The position numbers and the translations under genes were made by a program. The notes under the pieces were generated by a model. The model made no database searches. It worked only from the letters and a program-made list of their open reading frames with translations, and had not been told where the DNA came from. A DNA stretch of 64,000 bases from Caballeronia glebae (GTDB lineage Bacteria; Pseudomonadota; Gammaproteobacteria; Burkholderiales; Burkholderiaceae), in contig NZ_FCOJ02000023.1 of assembly GCF_001545035.1 (NCBI RefSeq), forward strand, positions 39,871 through 103,870. Reading direction: 5' to 3'. Shown piece after piece: positions 38,076 to 47,028 of the stretch. The first letter of the stretch is position 1; each line of letters begins with the position of its first letter.

Positions 38076-39160
38076 GCTTGCTGAATCGCGAAGTGTTCTG
38101 GCCGCCGGCCGACGAGTTGACCGAAGTCGCCGAGAGGATTCGCGCGCGCCTCGGCGAATGGCCGGCGGCGGAATCGCGCTGGCGCATCTGCCTGACCGCG
38201 CCGGAATTGCCGCAAGCGGACGATCTGATCGTCTTCACCGAGCACGAGCAGCACGACGCGGACATCGAGCGGCTCGCAAAGAGCGGTGCGGCCGTGCTCG
38301 AAGCACGCGACGGCCGCGTCACACTGCGTCGCGGCGACGCGCGGTTCGCGCTGGAAGGCGAATGGTCGGACGATTGGCTGTCCGCGCTCGCCGCCTTTCT
38401 CGACTGCAACTTCGAGCCGCACGACGCGCTCACGCTCGCGCTCGCGTGGCGCGCGGGCGATGAGAACAAGGACGACGCGTGGCCCGCCGATTTCGCGAAC
38501 TTCCCGCGCGTCGCCGATCTGCCCGCGGCGCCCGACGGCGGCTTCCCGGCGTGCCCGGATCGACTCGGCCTGTATCCGGTGCTGCCGAGTGCCGACTGGG
38601 TCGAACGCGTTCTGGATCTGGGCGTGAGCACCACGCAACTGCGTCGCAAAACAACCGAAAACGCCGACTTGCAGCGCGAAATCGCACGCTCGGTCGAAGC
38701 GGGGCGCCGGCGCGACGCGCAGGTTTTCATCAACGATCACTGGCGCGAGGCGGTCGCGGCGGGTGCGTACGGCGTGCACCTGGGACAGGAAGATGTGCAG
38801 ACGGCCGACCTGAATGCGATCGCCAAGGCCGGCGTTCGACTCGGTCTATCGACGCACGGCTACTACGAGATGTTGCGCGCGCTGCATTTCAGGCCGAGCT
38901 ACCTTGCGCTGGGCGCCGTTTTCCCGACCACGACGAAGGTCATGCCGACGAAGCCGCAAGGCCTGGCGCGCCTGTCGCGCTACGTGCAACTGCTGTCCGG
39001 CCGCGTGCCGCTTGTCGCGATCGGCGGAATCGACGCGAAGGTGATGCCCGACGTGCTCGCCACGGGCGTGCGCAGTGCGGCGGTCGTGCGCGCAGTCACC
39101 GAAGCGCCGGACACGGCTGCTGCGGTTTCGTCACTGCAAAAAATGTTCGCAAAGTCATGA
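38072..39160 (+). CDS. thiE: Thiamine-phosphate synthase ThiE with a long N-terminal extension
   Basis: A 362-residue protein against about 210 for a normal ThiE. The ThiE barrel is residues ~165-362: LGLYPVLPSADWV, TTQLRRKT, INDHWREAVAAGAYGVHLGQ, VFPTTTKVMP, VAIGGIDAK. It joins HMP-PP to thiazole phosphate to give thiamine phosphate. The first ~160 residues lack recognisable catalytic motifs; DALTLALAWRAGDE near 130 recalls the end of a ThiD-like kinase, so it may be a decayed fused domain. The start overlaps thiG, so the extension is genuinely in the translated frame. Confidence 0.9.
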   Translation: MSLLNREVFWPPADELTEVAERIRARLGEWPAAESRWRICLTAPELPQADDLIVFTEHEQHDADIERLAKSGAAVLEARDGRVTLRRGDARFALEGEWSDDWLSALAAFLDCNFEPHDALTLALAWRAGDENKDDAWPADFANFPRVADLPAAPDGGFPACPDRLGLYPVLPSADWVERVLDLGVSTTQLRRKTTENADLQREIARSVEAGRRRDAQVFINDHWREAVAAGAYGVHLGQEDVQTADLNAIAKAGVRLGLSTHGYYEMLRALHFRPSYLALGAVFPTTTKVMPTKPQGLARLSRYVQLLSGRVPLVAIGGIDAKVMPDVLATGVRSAAVVRAVTEAPDTAAAVSSLQKMFAKS

Positions 39161-39221
39161 CGAAAATTCCGAAAAGTAAGGGGGCGCACACCTAGGCAAA
39201 GCACCGATTGCACGCAGGCCC

Positions 39222-39227
39222 TATAAT
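39222..39227 (+). promoter_or_regulatory. Candidate -10 element of the mla operon
   Basis: A perfect TATAAT lies 34 bp before the mlaF GTG. No good -35 is found at 16-18 bp, so the promoter would need an activator or rely on the -10 alone. Confidence 0.35.
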
Positions 39228-39260
39228 TCGGCCTCCTGCGTCAACGGATTTTTTTACCCA

Positions 39261-40076
39261 GTGCTTGCCTCCTCCGAGACTCTACTAGAGCTAAGCGACG
39301 TCGATTTTGGCTATGGCGACCGGCTCGTTCTGTCGAACCTGCACATGCGTTTCACGCGTGGGCAGGTGGTCGCGATCATGGGCGGTTCGGGCTGCGGAAA
39401 AACCACGACCTTGCGTCTGATCGGCGGCCTCGTGAAGGCGAGTCGCGGCACGATCATGTTCAACGGACAGGACATCTGCGCGCAGACCCGCGACGGCCTG
39501 TACGCGCTGCGTCGCAAGATGGGCATGCTGTTCCAGTTCGGCGCGCTGTTCACGGACCAGACCGTGTTCGACAACGTGGCGTTCCTGCTGCGCGAGCACA
39601 CGGATCTTCCGGAAGCGCTCATCCGCGATCTCGTGCTCATGAAGCTGAACGCGGTCGGCCTGCGCGGGGCGCGCGATCTCGCGCCATCGGAAATTTCCGG
39701 CGGCATGGCGCGGCGCGTGGCGCTCGCCCGCGCAATCGCGCTCGATCCCCAACTGATGCTGTACGACGAGCCCTTCGCTGGCCTCGATCCCATCTCGCTC
39801 GGTATCACGGCGAAACTCATCCGCACGATCAACGACGCGCTCGGCGCAACCTCCATTCTCGTCTCGCACGACGTGCCGGAATCTTTCGCGATCGCGGACT
39901 ACGTGTATTTCATCGCGAACGGCGGCATTCACGCCGAGGGCACGCCGGCGGAACTGCGCGCATCGGAGGATGCGACCGTGCGCCAGTTCATCAACGGCTT
40001 GCCCGACGGCCCCTTCAAGTTCCAATACGCGAGCACGCCGCTCGCTGCGGATTTCGGTATCGGAGGGCAGACATGA
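39261..40076 (+). CDS. mlaF: Phospholipid transport ATPase MlaF
   Basis: A 271-residue ABC ATPase of the Mla system, which keeps outer-membrane lipid asymmetry by moving phospholipids between the membranes. Walker A is GGSGCGKTT, the signature SEISGGMARRVALARA, Walker B LMLYDEPFAGLDP, and the switch SHDVPE. The start is a GTG at 39261, the first start codon before the conserved LLELSDVDFGYGDR. The stop overlaps mlaE by 4 bp. Confidence 0.95.
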   Translation: MLASSETLLELSDVDFGYGDRLVLSNLHMRFTRGQVVAIMGGSGCGKTTTLRLIGGLVKASRGTIMFNGQDICAQTRDGLYALRRKMGMLFQFGALFTDQTVFDNVAFLLREHTDLPEALIRDLVLMKLNAVGLRGARDLAPSEISGGMARRVALARAIALDPQLMLYDEPFAGLDPISLGITAKLIRTINDALGATSILVSHDVPESFAIADYVYFIANGGIHAEGTPAELRASEDATVRQFINGLPDGPFKFQYASTPLAADFGIGGQT

Positions 40077-40840
40077 TCAGCGCGCTCGGACGCTGGGTGC
40101 TCGACGGTATCGGCACAGCAGGCTACGCGACGCGCATGTTCCTGCGCCTCGTAGCCGAATTTCTCCCGCTGCTGCGCCGCCCGCGCCTCGTTACGAAGCA
40201 GATTTACTTCGTCGGCAATTATTCGCTCGTCATCATCACGGTGTCGGGCTTGTTCGTCGGTTTCGTGCTCGGCTTGCAGGGCTATTACACGCTGAGCCGC
40301 TATGGTTCGGAACAGGCGCTCGGGCTTTTGGTGGCGCTGTCGCTCGTGCGCGAGCTCGGGCCGGTCGTCACGGCGCTGCTGTTCGCGGGGCGCGCGGGCA
40401 CGTCGCTCACGGCTGAAATCGGCTTGATGAAAGCGGGCGAGCAACTCGCGGCACTGGAAATGATGGCGGTCGACCCGCTCAAGATGGTCATCGCGCCGCG
40501 CATGTGGGCGGGCATCATCGCCATGCCGGTGCTGGCGGCCATTTTCAGCGCGGTCGGCATCTTCGGCGGCTATGTCGTCGGCGTGATGATGATCGGCGTC
40601 GATCCAGGCGCGTTCTGGTCGCAGATGCAGGGCGGAGTGGATGTGTGGCGCGATGTCGGCAACGGCGTCATCAAGAGCGTCGTGTTCGGCTTCGCGGTGA
40701 CGTTCATCGCGTTGTTCCAGGGCTACGAGGCGCGGCCCACGCCCGAAGGCGTGGCGCGCGCGACGACGAAAACCGTCGTGTACGCGTCGCTCGCCGTGCT
40801 CGGGCTCGATTTCCTGCTCACCGCACTGATGTTCAGCTAA
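40073..40840 (+). CDS. mlaE: Phospholipid ABC transporter permease MlaE
   Basis: A 255-residue permease with about five to six hydrophobic helices. Family motifs include TVSGLFVGFVLGLQGYYTL, RELGPVVTALLFAGRAGT and AEIGLMKAGEQLAALEMM. With MlaF, MlaB and MlaD it forms the inner-membrane MlaFEDB complex. Confidence 0.95.
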   Translation: MISALGRWVLDGIGTAGYATRMFLRLVAEFLPLLRRPRLVTKQIYFVGNYSLVIITVSGLFVGFVLGLQGYYTLSRYGSEQALGLLVALSLVRELGPVVTALLFAGRAGTSLTAEIGLMKAGEQLAALEMMAVDPLKMVIAPRMWAGIIAMPVLAAIFSAVGIFGGYVVGVMMIGVDPGAFWSQMQGGVDVWRDVGNGVIKSVVFGFAVTFIALFQGYEARPTPEGVARATTKTVVYASLAVLGLDFLLTALMFS

Positions 40841-40933
40841 TGAACCAAGCGCAGGCGCCGGGCAAGGCGCGGGCGTTGTGAAGGGCACAGACCCTCACGC
40901 GCCATCTGCGAAAAGATTCTCTTTGGGAAGACG

Positions 40934-41500
40934 ATGAAAAAGACTGCTCTCGACTTTTGGGTCGGCCTCTTCGTGGTGCTCGGTTTCGTGGCGCTGCTCT
41001 TTCTCGCGCTGAAGGCGGGCAACATGAGCACCCTGTCGTTCCAGCAAACCTACGCGGTGAAACTCAAGTTCGACAACATCGGCGGGCTGAAGGCGCGCGC
41101 GCCCGTGAAGAGCGCGGGCGTGACGGTCGGGCGCGTCGGTAACATCGGCTTCGACTCGAATACGTACCAAGCCGTCGTCACGATCGATATCGACAAGCAG
41201 TACCAGTTTCCGAAGGATTCATCCGCGAAGATCCTGACGTCGGGCTTGCTCGGCGAACAGTACATCGGCCTGGAGCCGGGCGGCGACGATCAGATGCTCA
41301 AGAACGGCGACACCATCACGATGACGCAATCGGCCGTGGTGCTGGAAAACCTGATCGGCCAGTTCCTCTACAACAAGGCGGCGGATTCCGGCGCCTCGAA
41401 ATCATCGGCGGCGCCGGCAGTGCCCGCGCCAGCCGTTCCGGGCGCTGCGAGCGCGATGGGCGCGTCGGCTACGGTCGGCGCCTCCGGCTCGGCCCACTAA
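40934..41500 (+). CDS. mlaD: MCE-domain protein MlaD
   Basis: A 188-residue bitopic protein: a short cytoplasmic start, one membrane helix (LDFWVGLFVVLGFVALLFLA) and an MCE domain (VKLKFDNIGGLKARAPVKSAG, LLGEQYIGLEPGGD). It forms a hexameric ring in the periplasm that guides lipids to MlaE. The C-terminal ~40 residues are Ala/Ser-rich and probably disordered. A 93-bp gap separates it from mlaE. Confidence 0.95.
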   Translation: MKKTALDFWVGLFVVLGFVALLFLALKAGNMSTLSFQQTYAVKLKFDNIGGLKARAPVKSAGVTVGRVGNIGFDSNTYQAVVTIDIDKQYQFPKDSSAKILTSGLLGEQYIGLEPGGDDQMLKNGDTITMTQSAVVLENLIGQFLYNKAADSGASKSSAAPAVPAPAVPGAASAMGASATVGASGSAH

Positions 41501-41510
41501 GGAGAAGAAG

Positions 41511-42425
41511 ATGCAGTTGATGGGGATTCGGCGCGCAATCGTCGTGGCGGGAGTTGTTGCGCTCACCGGTTGCGCCACGGTGACGACGCCGACTAAAGGG
41601 GACCCGCTCGAGAGTTTCAACCGGACCATGTTCACGATCAACGATACCGTCGATCAGTACGCATTTAAGCCGGTGGCGAAGGGTTACGTGTGGGCCGTGC
41701 CGGAGCCGGTGCGCAACAGCGTGACCAACTTCTTCTCGAATATCGGCGACGTGTACATCGCCGCGAACAATCTGCTGCAATTGAAGATTGCGGACGGCGT
41801 GTCGGACATCATGCGCGTCGCGATCAACACGGTGTTCGGCGTCGGCGGCCTGTTCGACGTCGCGACCATTGCGAAGTTGCCGAAACACGCTGGCGATTTC
41901 GGTCTGACGCTCGGCCACTATGGCGTGCCGTCCGGCCCGTATGTCGTGCTGCCGCTGCTCGGGCCGAGCACGGTGCGGGATTCGGCGGGCCTCGTCGCCG
42001 ACTATTTCGGCAATCCGCTCACCTATGTGAGCCCGGATTCCGCGAGCTGGGCGCTCTATGGCGTGAACCTCGTCAATATGCGCGCCAATCTGCTGGGCGC
42101 GACCGATGTGCTCGCCGACGCCGCACTCGACAAGTACTCGTTCGTCCGCAACGCATATTTGCAACGTCGTCAGTACCTGATCTCAGGCGGCGACGGCAAC
42201 ATGCCGAATTACGGCGAAGCGCCGCTGCCGAACTACGGCGACGAGGGCGTGGAAGGCGCGTCGGCAACGCCTGCCGTGCCGGCATCCACGGCAGAAGGCG
42301 CGGCGGCGGCATCAGGCACGGCGGCTGCGCCCGCTCCAGCCAGCGGCGCCCACAAGACAGTGCCGGGCAATCAGTATGTTCCGCCACGCGCGCCGCCTGG
42401 TTTCCCTTCATTCCGCTTGCATTGA
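41511..42425 (+). CDS. mlaA: Outer-membrane lipoprotein MlaA (VacJ)
   Basis: A 304-residue lipoprotein. The lipobox is LTGCAT near residue 20. Conserved MlaA segments follow: DPLESFNRTMFTINDTVDQY, NNLLQLKI, GHYGVPSGPYVVLPLLGPST and RDSAGLVADYF. The last ~80 residues are Ala/Pro/Gly-rich. MlaA removes mislocalised phospholipids from the outer leaflet and hands them to MlaC. Here it is inside the mla operon, 10 bp after mlaD, whereas in E. coli it is unlinked. Confidence 0.95.
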   Translation: MQLMGIRRAIVVAGVVALTGCATVTTPTKGDPLESFNRTMFTINDTVDQYAFKPVAKGYVWAVPEPVRNSVTNFFSNIGDVYIAANNLLQLKIADGVSDIMRVAINTVFGVGGLFDVATIAKLPKHAGDFGLTLGHYGVPSGPYVVLPLLGPSTVRDSAGLVADYFGNPLTYVSPDSASWALYGVNLVNMRANLLGATDVLADAALDKYSFVRNAYLQRRQYLISGGDGNMPNYGEAPLPNYGDEGVEGASATPAVPASTAEGAAAASGTAAAPAPASGAHKTVPGNQYVPPRAPPGFPSFRLH

Positions 42426-42547
42426 GCGCGCTCTCACCAACGCGCGGTAACATATCTGACGACATTTCTTACGCTTTGGACGCGGCGCCGCCTGAACTCG
42501 ATTCGAGCGGCGCGCTCAAACCGAAGTCTTCTTTTGCAGGGTCCGTG

Positions 42548-43177
42548 ATGAAAAAACTTTTGCTTCTTCCCATCTTTGCGATGTTCATGGCGTTTTGTGG
42601 CGCGGCGTCGGCGCAGGCCGTGGATACGAGCGCGCCTGACGTGATGATCAAGACGATCACGCAACAGGTTCTCGACGAAATCAAGTCGGACCCGAAGATT
42701 CAATCGGGCGACATCAACAAAATTACCGAACTCGTCAACCAGAAGATCCTGCCGTACACGGATTTCACACGCACGACGCGCCTCGTGATGGGCCGCAACT
42801 GGAGTTCGGCGACGCCCGAGCAGCAGAAGCAGATCGTCGAGCAGTTCAAGATACTCCTGATCCGCACGTACTCCGGCGCGCTCGCGCAGGTGCGTAATCA
42901 GACGATCCAGTACAAGCCGTTTCGCGCGAATCCGGACGACACCGACGTCGTGGTCCGTTCCGTCGTGATGAACAACGGCTCGCCGGTCGAGCTCGACTAT
43001 CGCCTGTACAAGACGGCGCAAGGCTGGCGCGTGTACGACATCAACGTGCTCGGCGCATGGCTGATCCAGGCGTATCAGCAGCAGTTCAGCGAGCAGATCT
43101 CGCAGAACGGCGTGGGCGGCCTGCTGCAATTCCTGACCCAGCGTAACCAGCAACTCGCGAGCGGCAAGGCATCGTGA
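42548..43177 (+). CDS. mlaC: Periplasmic phospholipid-binding protein MlaC
   Basis: A 209-residue soluble carrier with a signal peptide (MKKLLLLPIFAMFMAFCG..., cleavage after ASAQA). The Tol-Tol-Ttg2 segments MIKTITQQVLDEIKSDP, LPYTDFTRTTRLVMGRNW, FKILLIRTYSGAL and YDINVLGAWLIQAYQQQF are typical. It shuttles phospholipid between MlaA and MlaFEDB. The ATG at 42548 is chosen because it opens the signal peptide. It overlaps mlaB by 4 bp. Confidence 0.95.
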   Translation: MKKLLLLPIFAMFMAFCGAASAQAVDTSAPDVMIKTITQQVLDEIKSDPKIQSGDINKITELVNQKILPYTDFTRTTRLVMGRNWSSATPEQQKQIVEQFKILLIRTYSGALAQVRNQTIQYKPFRANPDDTDVVVRSVVMNNGSPVELDYRLYKTAQGWRVYDINVLGAWLIQAYQQQFSEQISQNGVGGLLQFLTQRNQQLASGKAS

Positions 43178-43461
43178 GCACGCCAGCCACGGGCGGCCGT
43201 TTCCAGACCGCCGCGACGCTGACCCACGAGAGCGCGAAGGCCGCGCTCGACGCGGGTCTGTCGCGCATCGCAGCCGGTGCGACCGAAGTCGATTGCGCGC
43301 CGCTCACGCAGTTCGATTCATCCGCGCTCGCCGTGCTGCTCGCATGGCAGCGCGCCGCTGCCGCGCGCGGCGCCGCGCTGGGCGTCGTCAATCTTCCTTC
43401 CGGGCTCCTCAGTCTCGCGCGAGCCTACGGCGTCGATACGCTCCTCTCGTTCCGACATTGA
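43174..43461 (+). CDS. mlaB: STAS-domain protein MlaB
   Basis: A 95-residue STAS protein, the small cytoplasmic partner that supports MlaF activity. It starts with GTG overlapping the mlaC stop. The STAS core reads CAPLTQFDSSALAVLLAWQRAA, ending GVVNLPSGLLSLARAYGVDTLL. It is the last gene of mlaFEDACB. Confidence 0.9.
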   Translation: MSTPATGGRFQTAATLTHESAKAALDAGLSRIAAGATEVDCAPLTQFDSSALAVLLAWQRAAAARGAALGVVNLPSGLLSLARAYGVDTLLSFRH

Positions 43462-43553
43462 TCCTGTTCTGACTCCGCGCAGAAGGCGGCGGCACGCTAC
43501 GCTGTGCTGCCGTAATCAGGATCGCTCTGAAGTCGGCTCCTCCCGCTTTGCCC

Positions 43554-43559
43554 TATAAT
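43554..43559 (+). promoter_or_regulatory. Candidate -10 element upstream of the yadGH-like genes
   Basis: A TATAAT lies in the 207-bp gap between mlaB and the next ABC gene. No clear -35 is present. A terminator-like hairpin begins 15 bp later, so a transcript starting here would meet it at once. Confidence 0.3.
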
Positions 43560-43573
43560 CAAACGTTTTTTTC

Positions 43574-43596
43574 GGGCCTGCACCCGGCCCTTTTTT
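43574..43596 (+). terminator. Terminator-like hairpin after the mla operon
   Basis: GGGCC (43574-43578) pairs with GGCCC (43586-43590), followed by TTTTTT. It probably ends mla transcription, or attenuates transcription from the TATAAT just upstream. The stem is only 5 bp. Confidence 0.6.
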
Positions 43597-43668
43597 GTCC
43601 GGGTCCGGGTCCGTCGAGCCAAAATCCGCACAATCGAGGCGCGGCCGCACGAGGCACGCGCACTGTCC

Positions 43669-44595
43669 ATGTCAGCCATAGAAATCCGAAACGTCAGGAA
43701 GCGCTACAAGGATCTCCAGGCGCTCAAAGGCGTGAGCCTCACGGTGGAAGAGGGCGAGTTCTTCGGCTTGCTCGGCCCCAACGGCGCGGGCAAAACCACG
43801 TTGATCAGCATTCTCGCCGGCCTGGCGCGCGCCGATAGCGGCACGATTTCCGTGCGCGGCCACGATGTCGTCAGCGACTTCCGGGCCGCGCGGCGTGCGC
43901 TCGGCGTCGTGCCGCAGGAATTGGTGTTCGATCCGTTCTTCACCGTGCGCGAGTCGTTGCGAATCCAGTCGGGCTATTTCGGCTTGCGCAACAACGACGA
44001 CTGGATCGACGAGATCATGGCCAATCTCGATCTCACCGAGAAAGCCGACGTCAACACGCGCGCGCTGTCCGGCGGGATGAAGCGCCGCGTGCTCGTTGCG
44101 CAGGCGCTCGTACACCGGCCGCCCGTGATCGTGCTGGATGAGCCCACCGCCGGCGTCGATGTCGAATTGCGTCAGACGCTCTGGAAGTTCATCTCGCGCC
44201 TGAATCGCGAAGGCCACACGATCGTGCTGACGACGCACTATCTCGAAGAAGCCGAATCGCTGTGCGACCGGCTCGCGATGCTTCGTCGCGGCGAAGTCGT
44301 CGCGCTCGAACGCACGAGCGCGCTGCTGCAGCGCTTCTCGGGCATGCAGCTGTTTCTGCGCCTGTCGAACGGCCCGCTGCCGGCGGACTTGCGCGCGCTC
44401 GAAGTCGATCCGCACGCGGTGTCGGGCGCGCAGCATCTGCTGCGCCTCGCGAGCTACGACGAGATCGAGCCGATTCTCGCGAAATGCCGCGCGGCCGGCT
44501 GCACGTTCGACGAAATCGAAGTGCGCAAGGCCGATCTGGAAGACGTGTTCCTGCAGGTGATGCACGAGCCGGAAGTGGTCGAGGGACTTTCATGA
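43669..44595 (+). CDS. yadG: ABC-2 exporter ATPase (YadG-like)
   Basis: A 308-residue ATPase. Walker A is GPNGAGKTT, the signature LSGGMKRRVLVAQAL, Walker B VIVLDEPTAGVD and the switch TTHYLEEAE. It pairs with the permease that starts within its last codons. Substrate unknown; YadGH is an uncharacterised ABC-2 pair in E. coli. Placement between mlaB and ibaG hints at an envelope role, which is inference only. Confidence 0.85.
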   Translation: MSAIEIRNVRKRYKDLQALKGVSLTVEEGEFFGLLGPNGAGKTTLISILAGLARADSGTISVRGHDVVSDFRAARRALGVVPQELVFDPFFTVRESLRIQSGYFGLRNNDDWIDEIMANLDLTEKADVNTRALSGGMKRRVLVAQALVHRPPVIVLDEPTAGVDVELRQTLWKFISRLNREGHTIVLTTHYLEEAESLCDRLAMLRRGEVVALERTSALLQRFSGMQLFLRLSNGPLPADLRALEVDPHAVSGAQHLLRLASYDEIEPILAKCRAAGCTFDEIEVRKADLEDVFLQVMHEPEVVEGLS

Positions 44596-45347
44596 GCGGT
44601 TTCCAGACGTTGTTCTACAAGGAGCTGCTGCGCTTCTGGAAGGTTTCGTTTCAGACCGTGCTCGCGCCGGTCGTGACGGCGCTTCTGTATCTGACCATCT
44701 TCGGCCATGCGCTGTCGGGGCACGTGCAGGTGTATCCGGGCGTCGGCTATACGAGCTTCCTCGTGCCCGGCCTCGTGATGATGAGCGTGCTGCAGAACGC
44801 GTTCGCGAACAGTTCGTCGTCGCTGATCCAGTCGAAGATCACCGGCAATCTCGTGTTCGTGCTGCTGCCGCCGATAGCGCATTGGGAAATGTTCTTCGCA
44901 TACGTGCTGGCATCCGTCGTGCGCGGTTTGTGCGTCGGCTTCGGCGTGTTCATCGTGACGATATGGTTCATCCCGATGTCTTTCGCCGCGCCGTTCTACA
45001 TCATTGCGTTCGCGATCCTCGGTTCGGGCATTCTCGGCACGCTGGGTCTGATCGCGGGCATCTGGGCCGACAAGTTCGATCAACTCGCCGCGTTTCAGAA
45101 CTTCCTGATCATGCCGCTCACGTTTCTTTCAGGCGTGTTCTACTCGACACATACGCTGCCGCCCGTGTGGCGCGCGGTGTCGCATCTGAACCCGTTCTTC
45201 TACATGATCGACGGCTTTCGCTACGGCTTCTTCGGCTTGTCCGACGTCAACCCGCTGATGAGTCTTTGCATCGTCGGCGGATTCCTGGCGGTGCTGGCGT
45301 CGATCGCCGCGCGACTGCTCGCGAGCGGCTACAAGCTGCGTCACTAA
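44592..45347 (+). CDS. yadH: ABC-2 type permease (YadH-like)
   Basis: A 251-residue permease beginning MSGFQTLFYKELLRFWKVSF at the ATG overlapping the ATPase stop. It has six hydrophobic helices and family motifs in YTSFLVPGLVMMSVLQNAF and PLTFLSGVFYSTHTLPP. It works with the preceding ATPase. The reading extending back to 44262 is the ATPase gene out of frame. Confidence 0.87.
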   Translation: MSGFQTLFYKELLRFWKVSFQTVLAPVVTALLYLTIFGHALSGHVQVYPGVGYTSFLVPGLVMMSVLQNAFANSSSSLIQSKITGNLVFVLLPPIAHWEMFFAYVLASVVRGLCVGFGVFIVTIWFIPMSFAAPFYIIAFAILGSGILGTLGLIAGIWADKFDQLAAFQNFLIMPLTFLSGVFYSTHTLPPVWRAVSHLNPFFYMIDGFRYGFFGLSDVNPLMSLCIVGGFLAVLASIAARLLASGYKLRH

Positions 45348-45367
45348 TTCTCAAGGAGACTTCCACC

Positions 45368-45607
45368 ATGTTGCCGACTCCGGAGCAGGTGAAGGATTAC
45401 ATCGCCAAAGGCCTTGCTTGCCAGCATCTGGAAGTGGAAGGCGACGGCCAGCATTTTTTCGCGACCATCGTGAGCGACGCGTTCGTCGGCAAGCGGTTGA
45501 TCGCGCGTCATCAACTGGTTTATGCGGCGCTCGGCGAGCGCATGCGCGAGGAGATTCATGCGCTCAGCATGAAAACCCTCACCCCCGACGAGTGGAAATC
45601 GGCCTGA
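45368..45607 (+). CDS. ibaG: BolA-family protein IbaG
   Basis: A 79-residue BolA-like protein. The conserved ALGERMREEIHALSMKTLTPDEW is the second half of the BolA fold, and CQHLEVEGDGQHFFATIVS holds the cysteine and His expected to help bind a [2Fe-2S] cluster with monothiol glutaredoxins. As in E. coli, it lies between mla genes and murA. A good AAGGAG site precedes ATG 45368. Confidence 0.93.
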   Translation: MLPTPEQVKDYIAKGLACQHLEVEGDGQHFFATIVSDAFVGKRLIARHQLVYAALGERMREEIHALSMKTLTPDEWKSA

Positions 45608-45756
45608 GTCCACCCGGCGAAGCCAATCAGGTCAAACGACTCAATCCAAGCAACACCGGCATCACCGGCAGATAAAGGCAGTACATAGTGCGATTCATTC
45701 AAGATAACCGCGGCGCCGAAAACGGCATCGCAGGCAGCTCGGTCGAAGGACAAGCA

Positions 45757-47028
45757 ATGGATAAACTGGTCATCACGGGGGGCGCGAAGCTCTCTGGCGA
45801 AATCACCGTTTCGGGTGCAAAGAACGCGGCTCTGCCCATTCTTTGCGCAAGTCTTCTCACCGCCGACGACGTCCATCTGTCGAACGTGCCGAATCTTCAG
45901 GACGTGCGCACGATGGTCAAGCTGCTGCGCCAGATGGGCGTGCAGTCCGAAGTGTCTGGCGACGGGCGCGTGAGCCTCAACGCATCGAAGGTCGACAACC
46001 TGATCGCGCCGTACGAAATGGTCAAGACGATGCGCGCGTCGATTCTCGTGCTCGGGCCGCTCGTCGCGCGTTTCGGCGAGGCGAAGGTGTCGCTGCCCGG
46101 CGGCTGCGCGATCGGCGCGCGTCCGGTCGATCAGCACATCAAGGGCCTGCAGGCGATGGGCGCCGAGATCAACATCGAGCACGGCTTCATCGAGGCGCGA
46201 GCGAAGCGTCTGAAGGGCGCGCGCATCATCACGGACATGGTCACTGTCACGGGCACCGAAAATCTGCTGATGGCGGCGGTGCTGGCCGAAGGCGAGACGG
46301 TCATCGAGAATGCGGCGCGCGAGCCGGAAGTCTCCGATCTCGCGCATCTGCTCGTGAAGATGGGCGCGAAGATCGAGGGCATCGGCACGGATCGGCTCGT
46401 GATTCAGGGCGTCGACAAACTGCACGGCGCAAAGCATGACGTCGTGCCGGATCGCATCGAAGCGGGCACGTTCCTGTGCGCGGTCGCGGCCGCGGGTGGC
46501 GATGTCACGCTGCGTCGCGTGAGCTCGCATCTGCTGGACGCCGTGACGGCGAAGCTGCGCGAAGCGGGCGTGACGATCGAGGAAGGCGACGACTGGATGC
46601 GCGTGCGCATGGACAAGCGCGCCGAAGCGGTGAACATCCGCACGTCGGAATATCCCGCGTTCCCGACCGACATGCAGGCGCAGTTCATGGCGCTCAACAC
46701 GATCGCGAAGGGCACCTCGCAAGTCGTCGAGACGATCTTCGAGAACCGCTTCATGCACGTGCAGGAACTGAATCGTCTCGGCGCGAGCATCACCATCGAC
46801 GGCAAGACAGCGCTCGTCGCGGGCGTCGAGAAACTCTCCGGCGCGAAGGTCATGGCGACCGATCTGCGCGCGTCGGCGAGCCTCGTGATCGCGGCGATGT
46901 GTGCCGACGGCGAAACGCTGATCGACCGCATCTACCATCTGGATCGCGGCTACGACCGCATGGAAGCGAAGCTGACGGCGGTCGGCGCGAACGTGCGCCG
47001 TATCAAGGGCAGCGGGGTCGAGCAATGA
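45757..47028 (+). CDS. murA: UDP-N-acetylglucosamine 1-carboxyvinyltransferase MurA
   Basis: A 423-residue enzyme for the first committed step of peptidoglycan synthesis, adding enolpyruvate to UDP-GlcNAc. The N-terminus [20 protein letters not shown] and [11 protein letters not shown] are canonical. The catalytic Cys, the fosfomycin target, is in [17 protein letters not shown] chose the ATG at 45757 (AAGGA just upstream), not the GTG at 45688 that would add 23 untypical residues. Its stop overlaps hisG by 3 bases. Confidence 0.96.
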   Translation: MDKLVITGGAKLSGEITVSGAKNAALPILCASLLTADDVHLSNVPNLQDVRTMVKLLRQMGVQSEVSGDGRVSLNASKVDNLIAPYEMVKTMRASILVLGPLVARFGEAKVSLPGGCAIGARPVDQHIKGLQAMGAEINIEHGFIEARAKRLKGARIITDMVTVTGTENLLMAAVLAEGETVIENAAREPEVSDLAHLLVKMGAKIEGIGTDRLVIQGVDKLHGAKHDVVPDRIEAGTFLCAVAAAGGDVTLRRVSSHLLDAVTAKLREAGVTIEEGDDWMRVRMDKRAEAVNIRTSEYPAFPTDMQAQFMALNTIAKGTSQVVETIFENRFMHVQELNRLGASITIDGKTALVAGVEKLSGAKVMATDLRASASLVIAAMCADGETLIDRIYHLDRGYDRMEAKLTAVGANVRRIKGSGVEQ

